DNA of 42,914 nucleotides, from the NCBI GenBank assembly GCA_003241845.1, contig QBMN01000011.1, positions 1-42,914 of the forward strand, written 5' to 3'. Below are positions 33,316 through 41,365 of this stretch, piece after piece. Positions within the stretch are counted from its first letter, which is position 1; each line of letters opens with the position of its first letter. Position numbers and translations under genes: made by a program. The notes below the pieces were generated by a model. It ran no database searches. It was not told where the DNA came from and worked only from the letters and a program-made list of their open reading frames with translations. The DNA is from Shackletoniella antarctica (GTDB lineage Bacteria > Cyanobacteriota > Cyanobacteriia > Phormidesmidales > Phormidesmidaceae).

Positions 33316-34257
33316 CTAATCGTAGATATTGGCGGCCTTAAGCATGTGGAAAGTAATCAGCAGCTGGGTCAGGGCTAGGGGATAGCTTTGCAGGGTCTCG
33401 CCCGTGGTGCCCACCACCTTGCCGATGTCGGTGTTGCCCTCAATGCTGCAAAATTTGCCCAGGTAAGGAACTTCGCTGCACAGGGTGCGCTCTAGCTCCT
33501 GGACGGGCTTCTCGGTGGCGTGGCCGTCGATTTCGAGCACGTCAACGGGTTTGCCCATGTCGCGATCGAGGCCGAGGCGCACCGCATCGCTGAGGGAGCC
33601 GCCGTTTTTATCGCCCAGCAGGTGGGTAAAGTCGGGGTGGGGAATAGTGGGCCGCATCACTAGGCGCACGTTGAGCAATAGCTCGTCTTCAGTCTTTTCG
33701 TTGTCGGGGGGGTAAAAGCTCACCACCACGTCGGCCCACTGGCGCTGGGGGCGAATAAATGCTTCAGAGTCTGGTTCTCGCGCTTCGATCTGCTTGATCA
33801 CCTCTTCGGGGGTGTAGCCCCGCTTGCGGGTGTCGCGCTTGATCTTCCAGTTGGCGCGCAGGTCTTCGGGCGGGGCCAGGTAGACTTTGATATCGTAGGC
33901 GTCGCGGCAGGCGCGGGTTGAGTAGCCCAGCAGCCCCTCTGCAATCACAAACCGCCTGGGCTCGATGTATTCGGGGGCATCAAACTCGCCGGTGGTGTGG
34001 TTGTAGATGGGCTTGAGAATGGGCTGCCCGGTGCGCAGCAGGCCCAGGTGCTGCTGAATGATATCGACGTAATTGCAGTCGGGGTGCAGGGCCGAGATGC
34101 CCATTTCTTTGCGCTGTTTGCGATCGTAGCGGTGATAGTCGTCCGTGCAGATGGTGGTGACCTGGTCTTCACCTAAAATCTGCGCAATGCCTCGCGTCAG
34201 GGTGGTCTTACCTGCTGCGCTATCACCCACAATGCCGAGGATAATCGGACGACTCAT
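33316..34257 (-). CDS. Phosphoribulokinase/uridine kinase-family protein (PRK paralogue)
   Basis: A 313-residue P-loop kinase of the PRK family. Walker A is GDSAAGKTT (11-19), followed by TICTDDYHRYDRKQRKEMG, then YNHTTGEF and FVIAEGLL. Cyanobacterial Calvin-cycle PRK has GDSGCGKST and CLDDYHS, where Cys19 and Cys41 form the redox switch. Here the first Cys is Ala15 and only the second (Cys37) remains, so thioredoxin/CP12-type regulation of that kind is impossible. Sequence differs from the canonical enzyme in many places (ADVVVSFYPPDNEKTEDE). It is likely a second PRK-like enzyme with ribulose-5-P or another sugar or nucleoside substrate (uncertain). A good Shine-Dalgarno (GGAG) precedes ATG 34257. 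No Calvin-cycle gene is nearby. Confidence 0.8.
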   Translation of the reverse strand: MSRPIILGIVGDSAAGKTTLTRGIAQILGEDQVTTICTDDYHRYDRKQRKEMGISALHPDCNYVDIIQQHLGLLRTGQPILKPIYNHTTGEFDAPEYIEPRRFVIAEGLLGYSTRACRDAYDIKVYLAPPEDLRANWKIKRDTRKRGYTPEEVIKQIEAREPDSEAFIRPQRQWADVVVSFYPPDNEKTEDELLLNVRLVMRPTIPHPDFTHLLGDKNGGSLSDAVRLGLDRDMGKPVDVLEIDGHATEKPVQELERTLCSEVPYLGKFCSIEGNTDIGKVVGTTGETLQSYPLALTQLLITFHMLKAANIYD

Positions 34258-34509
34258 AGATTTCTCCGAGATTTTACAATCGACAGTTAATTACACCATT
34301 GTAGGAACCAGTAGGATCATCACCAAAATATTTCTTACCCTGCTTACGGTGACTCTAGAAAAATCCTGAGCAAAGCATTGAACCTGGGAGAGACAGTCGG
34401 TAGAGTTGCATGCTTTTTGCAGGCCGCCTAAACCGCTGAAATTTGTCAAAATAGGCTGCTCCGCTGGCCACCCCGAGGGGCACCTGTTTAGCACCGCCCT
34501 CCTCAGCCC

Positions 34510-34930
34510 ATGGATTTCCTCAACTCATCTGCTGCCTTGAATAGTCCAGCGACCTCGCCTGACCTGCCAGAGTTGCTGGCCCCGGCAGGCAACTGGGACT
34601 GCACCAAAGTGGCCTACTCGGGCCAGTGCTTAACGAGTGAGGCGCTGGGCGGGCGAGGTCGGCCAACCGAGGGGAGCGTGCCCAGGCCTGCTGCATGCCC
34701 TACGACCTGATCGCCGATGGGAAAAAGTTGGATTTGGGCAATTCCGGGACGGATCGCTCTGCGGATCGCGGCTACCTGCTCAGCCCCCAAGACCTCTCGG
34801 GCTTGGATGTACTGCCCGAACTCATCGGGATCGGGGTAAGCCGCCTCAAAATTGGAGGCCGCCTTAAAGCGCCGGAATACGTCGCCAACGTTACCCGCAT
34901 TTACCACGAGACATTGGAACGCCACCCCAT
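34510..34930 (+). pseudogene. Peptidase U32 (RlhA/YhbU-like) pseudogene
   Basis: The first 30 codons read like the U32 N-terminus (LPELLAPAGNWDC) and then jump to a segment normally near residue 170-200 (VAYSGQCLTSEALGGR), so roughly 150 codons are missing. A frameshift near 34655 follows, then the frame continues ANRGERAQACCMPYDL.. with Arg in place of a conserved Cys, ..YLLSPQDLSGLDVLPELI.. and KAPEYVANVTRIY, where it ends. The C-terminal half of the about 400- to 800-residue protein is gone. It carries deletion, frameshift and truncation, so is not functional; an intact homologue elsewhere in the genome is likely. Confidence 0.88.
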
Positions 34931-34961
34931 AACCTATCCCTGGGCAACCTATCCCTGGGCA

Positions 34962-35522
34962 CTAACGCACCCGCTTAAGCTGGTAGTTGGCTTCTTCTAG
35001 GTCAAACAGCTCCGAGTCAAACTGACCACCGACCCACTCCAGCATTTCGTCATGTTCAGGGTGTTTGGGATCTCGAATGATCTCTAGAAAATCGGCATAA
35101 CCCCACACGCCGCCGCAGTCTTCTGGGGGGCACGCCCGTTTGCCCTTAATGCAGACCGGGTAGCGAGTTTCTGGGTCGGGAGGCAAAATTTTCTCCACCA
35201 AAATTTCGTGATCCCAGCCGTCGCCCATGTCGTAGACATAGACGAACTTAAACTTTTCTTTGGTGACAAACTGATTGAGGCGGATACGTTGTTCGTTGAG
35301 CAGGTCTAAATCGTACTCTGGCATGGGCTGACCGTAGGTTTGCCCACCCACCTCAAACTCGTGCAGGTGACAGTCATACCAACCCATGGCCAGCTGAATA
35401 ATCTTGTGGAGCTTCGCCAGGGTAATATCGCTGGGCACCTGCACCCGTCGCCAGATGGGCGGGCGCGCATTTCTTAAGGTAATTTTGAGCTGATAGACTG
35501 GCTGATTGCTGAGTTTGGCCAT
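34962..35522 (-). CDS. Plasmid pRiA4b ORF-3 family protein
   Basis: A 186-residue protein of the pRiA4b ORF-3-like family (PF07929). The hallmark segments are all there: YQLKITLRNARPPIWRRVQV, TLAKLHKIIQLAMGWYDCHLHEF, VYDMGDGWDHEI and CIKGKRACPPEDCGG(V)WGY, then the C-terminal HPEHDEMLEWVGGQFD. The function is not established. The Cys/Asp cluster in ACPPEDCGG looks like a metal site, but this is a guess. It starts at ATG 35522 and is divergent from the gene at 35644. Confidence 0.9.
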   Translation of the reverse strand: MAKLSNQPVYQLKITLRNARPPIWRRVQVPSDITLAKLHKIIQLAMGWYDCHLHEFEVGGQTYGQPMPEYDLDLLNEQRIRLNQFVTKEKFKFVYVYDMGDGWDHEILVEKILPPDPETRYPVCIKGKRACPPEDCGGVWGYADFLEIIRDPKHPEHDEMLEWVGGQFDSELFDLEEANYQLKRVR

Positions 35523-35643
35523 AGCTACAAGCTAGTATCTCCAGAGCTAGCCTACTCCGAAATCTGGGGGGCGTGACTGCGGTTCTTGGCTCTCGTTACA
35601 ATTCAGGGAACAATGAACTTGGCCCGCACATTCAGTAGACGGC

Positions 35644-36276
35644 ATGGCGATAAAACCCATTCAGTATGAAACGCTGCTCTCGGTCTGCACCGACCACGAA
35701 GGGGCGCTAGAGCTGCTCAAGCACCACCGCCCCTACCTAGAGGCGGTGCCCAGCATGCGGCGACCCGAAGACAGCGTCATCACCCTGCCTCTGCCCAACA
35801 TTCGCCTGCGCGATGCCGTACACCTCAACACCCATAGCCCCAGCATTGCCCCCGGCGCGGTGATTACCCTGCCCTGCGATGTGGCGCTGCTAATGTGCGA
35901 CCCCGAGTGGAAGATCAAGACCGGCATCGAAATTTTTGTCTACATTCACCGCCCCCAGGAAGATTTTTCAGACCTGCTGCTGCGCTGGCGGCACACGCAG
36001 ATTTTGACCGATCGCGGCTATGAGTGGCTGCTGCCGCACAAATATGAGCACCTGCTCAGCGACGGCACCGACAAAGGCCATCCGCTATTTGTGGTGTTTC
36101 CAGAGACGCCGAGCCACATTCTCCAGGGGCTGCGGGGGGCGGGGTTGCCCACGGTGGTGCTGACCTCAGAGGCTGAAGAGTCAGACCCCGTGGAGCCAGA
36201 GAGCACCCTTGAGATTGGCGATATTCCAGGGCTAGACGACATTGACACCAGCGCCCTAGAACTGCCCGATGAGTAA
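35644..36276 (+). CDS. Conserved hypothetical protein, coupled to a GT39-like gene
   Basis: A 210-residue soluble protein that I do not recognise. No signal peptide or membrane segment is seen. The core (about 40-150) is alternating hydrophobic/polar with Pro and Asp, including LPLPNIRLRDAVHLNTHS, TLPCDVALLMCDPEWK and FVYIHRPQEDFSDLLLRW. The last 45 residues are very acidic (EEESDPVEPES.. type). Its stop overlaps the next gene by 8 bp, so the two are translationally coupled and probably work together, perhaps on sugar transfer. There is no known-family evidence. Confidence 0.7.
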   Translation: MAIKPIQYETLLSVCTDHEGALELLKHHRPYLEAVPSMRRPEDSVITLPLPNIRLRDAVHLNTHSPSIAPGAVITLPCDVALLMCDPEWKIKTGIEIFVYIHRPQEDFSDLLLRWRHTQILTDRGYEWLLPHKYEHLLSDGTDKGHPLFVVFPETPSHILQGLRGAGLPTVVLTSEAEESDPVEPESTLEIGDIPGLDDIDTSALELPDE

Positions 36277-37846
36277 GCGCTGGGGCTTGTTTGAGTCGCC
36301 CGTTTGGCGCTGGGGGCGGTGGTTTTTGCTGGGGTTTTTGGCCCTGCGGCTGGGGTTTTGGCTCACGGCTTTCCCCAACCCCGACGAGGCCTACTACTGG
36401 CTTTGGGGGCAAAAGCCAGGCTTTTCTTACTACGACCACCCGCCCCTGCACGCCTGGGTGCAGGGAATGTTTGGGGCAGCGCTGGGGCGATCTGCTCTGG
36501 TGCTGCGGCTGCCTAACCTCCTCAGCAGCGGGCTTTTGGGGTTCACCTTTTACCACATCTGCCGCTACCTCTATGGCGATCAGGCCAGAGATCGCTTCTG
36601 GCTAGTCATGCTGATCGTCGCCTCGTCGCCCCTGTACTTTTGGTATCTGGGCTTGGCCTGGCACGACCACTGGCTGGTGACCTTTGCGGTGGTCAGCAGC
36701 TTTTTGTTTGTGCGCTACGTCGATCGCAGCGTTGAGCATCCCGGCCAGGGCAGCGGCCGCGATCTCTACGGCGCGGCGCTTTTTCTCGGGCTGGCGGGGC
36801 TGTGTAAGTACAACGCGGTGTTTGTGGGTCTGGGTTGCCTGGCGCTGGTTTTGGCAGACAAACGCAGGCGGCAGGTGCTGGGCGATCGCCGCCTCTACCT
36901 GGCCCTGGGTCTGCTAGCGCTAGTGCTCTCACCAATTCTGATTTGGAATGTTCAGCACGACTTTTTTTCGTTTCGGTTTTACCGCGATCGTACCTCCGGC
37001 GACGGTCTCACGATCAACCTGCTTCAGCCCGTGGTGTTTTTGGCCCTGTGTGGCCTCACCCTTGGGCCAATCCAGTCGTGGAGCATTGGCCGCTGGCTGA
37101 AGACACGGGGGCAGACGGGGCTGACTCGATCCTCCTGTTACCCAGCCCTAGGCCTGTGGGTATTTGGCCTCTCCACCGTCGCCTTTACCGCCCTGTCCAC
37201 AGTGTCAGTTGCCCTGTTTTACTGGAATATCTTGGCCTACCCGCTGCTGCTGCCGCTGCTGAGCGACCAGTTTTATCGACCCCAATTGCCACCGCCTGCG
37301 CGGGTTGGGCAGCTGGCGATCGCCCAAGGCCTGGGTCTCTTTGTCTCAGCGGCCCTGGTGACCTATTACACGGTCATGCCCCTCGGCACGTTCTTTGGTG
37401 CCGTTGACCCCGACGGAGCCGCCCTCTTCGGCTGGCCCCAGGTGGCCCAGGCGGTGACGGCCCAGACTGAAGGCTTGGACAATCCGCTGCTGCTCACCAC
37501 CGACTATCGCTCAGCCTCGGCCCTGGCCTACACCCTCGACAATCCCGACGTACTGGCGATCTCAGGCCGCCTTGACCAGTTCGACTTTTGGTACGACGCC
37601 CCCGCCCTAGAGGGCCGCGACACCGTGCTGCTGGGCGAAACCTGGCACCCTATTTGCCCTGCCCACCGGGCTATGTTTGACCGAGTAGACCCACCCGAAA
37701 CTGTTGAGGTACGCCGCTTTGGCCAGGTGCTACAAACCTACGAAATTGTCAGGGGCTACGGCTTCAGGGCTGGGCCAGAGGGGTATCCGCTCAGCCCTGA
37801 CTATCCCCTCGCCTACACCAGCGATGGAGAGCATTGTTTGCCCTGA
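36269..37846 (+). CDS. GT39/ArnT-like membrane glycosyltransferase
   Basis: A 525-residue integral membrane glycosyltransferase of the PMT_2/ArnT type, using a lipid-linked sugar donor. The first membrane segment (GRWFLLGFLALRLGFWLT) is followed by the catalytic first loop FPNPDEAYYWLWGQKPGFSYYDHPPLHAWVQ region (Asp-Glu motif and DHPPL), then about ten more segments. The C-terminal 110 residues form an extracytoplasmic domain (LLTTDYRSASALAYTLDNPD). The acceptor may be a glycan, lipid or protein; unknown. Translation is coupled to the upstream gene (8-bp overlap). It is convergent with tyrA (17 bp apart). Confidence 0.85.
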   Translation: MSKRWGLFESPVWRWGRWFLLGFLALRLGFWLTAFPNPDEAYYWLWGQKPGFSYYDHPPLHAWVQGMFGAALGRSALVLRLPNLLSSGLLGFTFYHICRYLYGDQARDRFWLVMLIVASSPLYFWYLGLAWHDHWLVTFAVVSSFLFVRYVDRSVEHPGQGSGRDLYGAALFLGLAGLCKYNAVFVGLGCLALVLADKRRRQVLGDRRLYLALGLLALVLSPILIWNVQHDFFSFRFYRDRTSGDGLTINLLQPVVFLALCGLTLGPIQSWSIGRWLKTRGQTGLTRSSCYPALGLWVFGLSTVAFTALSTVSVALFYWNILAYPLLLPLLSDQFYRPQLPPPARVGQLAIAQGLGLFVSAALVTYYTVMPLGTFFGAVDPDGAALFGWPQVAQAVTAQTEGLDNPLLLTTDYRSASALAYTLDNPDVLAISGRLDQFDFWYDAPALEGRDTVLLGETWHPICPAHRAMFDRVDPPETVEVRRFGQVLQTYEIVRGYGFRAGPEGYPLSPDYPLAYTSDGEHCLP

Positions 37847-37863
37847 GGCCGACAGAGCCATTG

Positions 37864-38712
37864 CTATTTCGGTTTGAGATAGGCAGGGCGAGCGGCCTGG
37901 GCTTGGGCCAGGGTGTTGTGCAAAGCGTCCCAATCTTCGCCAGCGATCTGGGCTTTGAGGTGGTCGATCTGCCGCTGATATTGGGTGAGGGCATCTAGCA
38001 GAGCCGCCCGATTGTGGCGGGCCATCAGGGTGCCTAGCTCGGGCACGCCGCCGCCCACCCGGCTGGTGTCTTTAAAGCCAGAGCTAGCCAGGGCCTGGGC
38101 TAGGGCGAGAATGGCTGGGTCAGCCTCCTGCTGGCAGGCGAGAATCAGGCCGCCGCTCACCATCACTGGCAGGTGCGAGATCCAGGCCACGGCGCGGTCA
38201 TGCTGGCTGGGGTGGCACTGGCAGAGGGTAGCCCCGAGGGTGGCGGCGATCGCCCGCACCCGCCCCAGCGCCTCAGGCGGCGTCGCCTCGGTGGGGGTGA
38301 GCACGTAGGGGCGATCGAAAACCAGCCCCGCCTCCGCTACCCCCAGCCCCGCTTCGGCCTTGCCCGCCATCGGGTGACCGCCCACAAACCCCGGCCACAG
38401 CGCTTCGATCGCCGGCACAATCTCGCCCTTAACCGAAGCCACATCCGTCACCACCGTCGTTGGCGACAGGTGTGGGACAATCGCCGCTACCGTAGACACG
38501 GTGACGTCAATAGGAGTGCAGATAAACACCACATCGGCCCCGGCCACCAGAGCCAAATCAGTCCCCCCCTCAGCGATCGCCCCCATCGCCAGCGCCGCCT
38601 GGATGGTTTCTGGCCGTCGAGCAATGCCGATGACGGGGTGGCCCTGGCGAGTCAAATCTAGCCCCAGGGAGCCGCCGATCAGGCCCAGGCCAACAATGGC
38701 AATGCGTTCCAT
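37864..38712 (-). CDS. tyrA: Prephenate/arogenate dehydrogenase
   Basis: A 282-residue TyrA. The Rossmann loop is VGLGLIGGSLGLDL (about 7-20). The active-site His and substrate loops are VGGHPMAGKAEAG and SQHDRAVAWISHLPVMV, and the helical C-terminal dimer domain includes SGFKDTSRVGGG. In cyanobacteria this enzyme normally oxidises arogenate with NADP to tyrosine; the Arg of RR at 31-32 (GIARRPE) agrees with NADP binding. It lacks the ACT or chorismate mutase domains found in other TyrAs. It lies 43 bp downstream of proA on the same strand, so the two may be co-transcribed although pathways differ. Confidence 0.94.
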   Translation of the reverse strand: MERIAIVGLGLIGGSLGLDLTRQGHPVIGIARRPETIQAALAMGAIAEGGTDLALVAGADVVFICTPIDVTVSTVAAIVPHLSPTTVVTDVASVKGEIVPAIEALWPGFVGGHPMAGKAEAGLGVAEAGLVFDRPYVLTPTEATPPEALGRVRAIAATLGATLCQCHPSQHDRAVAWISHLPVMVSGGLILACQQEADPAILALAQALASSGFKDTSRVGGGVPELGTLMARHNRAALLDALTQYQRQIDHLKAQIAGEDWDALHNTLAQAQAARPAYLKPK

Positions 38713-38755
38713 AGGTTTCTCAGAAGTTGCTCAGAAGTTTATCTAGGGCCTCAGC

Positions 38756-40075
38756 CTATAGAGGCAAGTCTCTGTGGGTAAAGGGCCTGGCCTCGCTGCC
38801 GCTGTAGGGGGCTGAAATATGCCCATCGCCCACCAGCCGGTACTTATAGGTGACTAACCCCTCTAGCCCCACCGGGCCACGGGGGGGCATTTTTTGGGTG
38901 CTGATGCCCACCTCGGCCCCAAAGCCGTAGCGAAACCCATCGGCAAAGCGAGTCGAGCAGTTGTGAAACACCCCAGCGGCATCGACGCGATCCATAAACT
39001 GGGCGGCGGTGACGGGGTTGCGGGTGGCGATCGCCTCGGTATGGCGCGAGCCATAGGTGCTGATGTGGGCGATCGCCTCATCTACCGAATCCACCACCTT
39101 GATCGACAAAATTAAATCGCTGTACTCCGTGGCCCAGTCTTCCTCGGTAGTAGGCACCAGGTAGGGCACAATCTGGCAGGCGGTCTCATCGCCCCGCAGC
39201 TCGACTCTGGCCTGGTGTAGGGCCTCAGCTAGAGCGGGCAGCCCGACCACAGCCATGTCTCGGTGAATCAGCAGGGTTTCAATGGCGTTGCAGGCCGAAG
39301 GGTAGGCAGTCTTGGCATCGAGGGCGATCGCGATCGCCTGCTCCAAATCTGCCTCGCTATCCACATACAGATGGCAAATGCCGTCGGCGTGGCCCAGCAC
39401 CGGAATGCGCGTATTCTCCTGCACAAACCGCACAAAGGCATTTGACCCACGGGGAATGATCAGATCCACGTAGCCTTCTAGATCTAGCAGGGCGCGGGTC
39501 TCTTCGCGGGTGGTCAGCAGCTGCACTGCCGCCGGGTCTATCCCCGCCTTTCTCAGCCCCTGCTTAATCGCCTGCACCAGGGCCGTACAAGAGCCCACCG
39601 CCTCCCTGCCGCCCTTGAGAATCACCCCGTTGCCCGACTTGATCGCCAGGGCCGCAATCTGCATCACCGCATCGGGGCGCGATTCAAAAATCACCCCCAA
39701 TACCCCCAGGGGCACCGCTACCCGCTTCAGCACCAGGCCGTCATCTAGCTCGCGGTGAATCTGCACCGTGCCCACCGGGTCAGGCAGCCGAGCCACGTCG
39801 CGCACCCCGGCGATCGCCCCCGCCAGCTTCACCCCATCGAGCTTTAGCCTGCCGTAGAGGGGCTTGGCCAGGTGGTCAGCGATCGCCGCCTCGCAGTCGG
39901 CCTGGTTGGCCGCCACAATCTCATCGGCGTGAGCCTCCAGCGCCGCCGCCACCGCCTCAATGGCGCGGTTCTTCGCATCGGCAGACAGACCAGCTAGCGT
40001 CTGGGCCGCCTGGCGCGTAGCTTGGGCGATCGCCAGCAGTGGCTGAGCGTCCTGAGCCATGGGGGAAACAGTCAT
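38756..40075 (-). CDS. proA: Gamma-glutamyl phosphate reductase
   Basis: A 439-residue ProA, the NADPH-dependent enzyme making glutamate-5-semialdehyde for proline synthesis. It is an aldehyde dehydrogenase-fold protein: [36 protein letters not shown] near the cofactor site (motif at about 125-160), the catalytic Cys in [12 protein letters not shown], and C-terminal [29 protein letters not shown] pattern with [13 protein letters not shown] 40075 is taken; ATG 40060 (MAQDAQPLL) is equally possible. It has no proB neighbour here. The downstream tyrA is in the same direction. Confidence 0.96.
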   Translation of the reverse strand: MTVSPMAQDAQPLLAIAQATRQAAQTLAGLSADAKNRAIEAVAAALEAHADEIVAANQADCEAAIADHLAKPLYGRLKLDGVKLAGAIAGVRDVARLPDPVGTVQIHRELDDGLVLKRVAVPLGVLGVIFESRPDAVMQIAALAIKSGNGVILKGGREAVGSCTALVQAIKQGLRKAGIDPAAVQLLTTREETRALLDLEGYVDLIIPRGSNAFVRFVQENTRIPVLGHADGICHLYVDSEADLEQAIAIALDAKTAYPSACNAIETLLIHRDMAVVGLPALAEALHQARVELRGDETACQIVPYLVPTTEEDWATEYSDLILSIKVVDSVDEAIAHISTYGSRHTEAIATRNPVTAAQFMDRVDAAGVFHNCSTRFADGFRYGFGAEVGISTQKMPPRGPVGLEGLVTYKYRLVGDGHISAPYSGSEARPFTHRDLPL

Positions 40076-40180
40076 AGCAATACAAGAAACCCGACAATAC
40101 CCCAGTCTACCGCCTCAGCGAGAACGCCCTGAAGGTTCCAAAGCTGAGGCAATTCCCCAAAGCCCTCAGCCAGCACCCAC

Positions 40181-40288
40181 TCATACCAAATCCTGCTTGT
40201 TCATCTCCGATTCAACTGGGCGCATGCAATGCGCCCCTACGGTTTGGCGTTTTGGGAATCGGGGTTATGTGATTCGGATTTGGTATGA
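40181..40288. mobile_element. MITE-like element with 13-bp terminal inverted repeats
   Basis: A 108-bp element bounded by perfect 13-bp inverted repeats (TCATACCAAATCC / GGATTTGGTATGA), with an internal palindrome GGGCGCAT-GCA-ATGCGCCC. No ORF of its own. A target-site duplication is not obvious. It sits in the 225-bp spacer between proA and smtB; the smtB stop lies 13 bp after it, so it may form the 3' end of the smtB message. Confidence 0.75.
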
Positions 40289-40300
40289 CTCACCACTCAC

Positions 40301-40690
40301 CTACTCCTCCCCCGGCTCATCCAAATGCTCCGACGCCTCCCGGTAGAGGTTAAACACGTGGTCATCCTTGAGGCAGTACAGCACGTTGCGCCCTCGCTTG
40401 CGGTAGCTAACCAGGCGCGTCGTCCGCAAAATTCGCAGCTGGTGCGACACCGCCGACTCGCTCATCTCCACCGCCGCCGCCAGATCCCCCACCCGCATTT
40501 CGCCCAGGGCCAGGGCCGAGAGAATGCGCCAGCGGTTGGGGTCACCCAGCACGCCAAAAAACTCCGCCATCCGCTGGGCCTTCTCCAGGCTCAAAATCTC
40601 CGCCACGGGCGATGCAGCAGAGTGGCCACAGGTGGGTTGATCAGCTGCGTCAAGATGGGGTTTATCAATCGAGGGGCGATCGCCAACCAT
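40301..40690 (-). CDS. smtB: SmtB/ArsR-family zinc-sensing repressor
   Basis: A 129-residue winged-helix metalloregulator. The DNA-binding helix is MSESAVSHQLRILRTTRLVSYRKRGR. The alpha-5 zinc site of SmtB is exact in spacing: Asp109, His111, His122 and Glu125 (DDHVF...EHLDE). An N-terminal Cys and His (CGH, 21-23) can serve the alpha-3N site, but the alpha-3 Cys of SmtB (ELCVGDL) is replaced by Arg (EMRVGDL), so that site is weakened. Zinc binding at alpha-5 is what releases SmtB from DNA, so regulation should be kept. It is divergent from smtA with two 6-2-6 operators between them. Start ATG 40690. Confidence 0.95.
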   Translation of the reverse strand: MVGDRPSIDKPHLDAADQPTCGHSAASPVAEILSLEKAQRMAEFFGVLGDPNRWRILSALALGEMRVGDLAAAVEMSESAVSHQLRILRTTRLVSYRKRGRNVLYCLKDDHVFNLYREASEHLDEPGEE

Positions 40691-40772
40691 AAAAGCCTTT
40701 TCGAAAGAACAGCCGCGACCCTAGCCAGGGCAGTCCAGAAATTGCAGCGCCCAACATCTGCCATACGAAATC

Positions 40773-40786
40773 TGAACATTTGTTCA
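40773..40786. promoter_or_regulatory. SmtB operator, 6-2-6 site 1
   Basis: TGAACA-TT-TGTTCA, a perfect 6-2-6 dyad of the type bound by SmtB (TGAACA arms). It lies in the smtB/smtA spacer, 83 bp from the smtB start; nearby TATAGT (40791-40796) may be the smtA -10. Confidence 0.8.
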
Positions 40787-40804
40787 TATGTTATAGTTAA
40801 TCCA

Positions 40805-40818
40805 TGAACAGGTGTTCA
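40805..40818. promoter_or_regulatory. SmtB operator, 6-2-6 site 2
   Basis: TGAACA-GG-TGTTCA, extending to an imperfect 12-2-12 dyad (AATCCATGAACA and AATACTTGAACA, 10 of 12). It is 32 bp from site 1 centre to centre, about three helical turns, so two dimers would bind the same face. It lies about 50 bp upstream of smtA. Confidence 0.85.
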
Positions 40819-40866
40819 AGTATTTCAGCACCAGTTTAGTTCACCTAGCCTGAGAGAAAAATTGCC

Positions 40867-41037
40867 ATGACTACCGTTACCCAAATGAAATGTGCCTGTG
40901 AGTCGTGCCTGTGCGTTGTCGACACTAGCCAGGCCATCGCAAAAGACAACCAGTACTTTTGCAGCGACGCCTGCGCCAACGAGCATCCTGAAGGATCCAC
41001 CGGCTGCGGCCACACGGGCTGCGGCTGCCACAACTAG
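40867..41037 (+). CDS. smtA: Bacterial metallothionein SmtA
   Basis: A 56-residue zinc metallothionein, too short for routine gene finding. It has nine cysteines at 9, 11, 14, 16, 32, 36, 47, 52 and 54 and His40 and His49, which are the SmtA ligand positions for a Zn4 cluster (length 56 is also the same as in Synechococcus SmtA). Reads MTTVTQMKCACESCLCVV, with KDNQYFCSDAC forming the zinc finger-like half. It sequesters excess zinc and cadmium. Start ATG 40867. It is divergent from smtB; two SmtB operators precede it. A small CGCCTA-GGAA-TAGGCG hairpin begins right after the stop. Confidence 0.96.
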   Translation: MTTVTQMKCACESCLCVVDTSQAIAKDNQYFCSDACANEHPEGSTGCGHTGCGCHN

Positions 41038-41053
41038 CGCCTAGGAATAGGCG
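41038..41053 (+). terminator. Small hairpin at the end of smtA
   Basis: CGCCTA-GGAA-TAGGCG, 6-bp stem with a GGAA tetraloop, begins immediately after the smtA stop. There is no U-run, so it may stabilise the mRNA rather than end transcription. Confidence 0.4.
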
Positions 41054-41056
41054 TCC

Positions 41057-41166
41057 AAATAAAGTACCGGAAGCGTTGATCGCTGTAAGTTGCATAACGC
41101 TAAGGCGAGGCTCCGCCAACGCGGAGCAATGCATCAATAGGAAAGATGGTAATTGGTACCTTATTT
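41057..41166. repeat. Possible MITE with imperfect terminal inverted repeats
   Basis: AAATAAAGTACC and GGTACCTTATTT are inverted with 11 of 12 matching. Between them lies a stem-like core (CGAGGCTCCGCC, CGCGGAGC, and TTGCAT/ATGCAT). The 330-bp spacer between smtA and the next gene contains nothing else recognisable except CCGCTGTAGGGG / CCCCATAGCGG (41200-41229). Confidence 0.4.
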
Positions 41167-41365
41167 TCTTGTGCGTCCGCCACATAGCCTGCTGTACTGG
41201 CCGCTGTAGGGGTGCCACCCCATAGCGGCCCCTACGTGTGGTCGTACAGTCGCTCTGTCGCGTCTAGCCTTTGGTTGTAATTAACCCCTTAAAATCAACA
41301 CCCCTTAAAATTGACACAGAGCACCCGACATAGATCAACCGAAGCAAAGGGGCAGATTTTAGAAG

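Noticed and set aside
33316-34257. Calling the kinase simply the Calvin-cycle prk
   Set aside because: The P-loop cysteine of cyanobacterial PRK is replaced and the rest of the sequence is divergent; paralogue status fits better.
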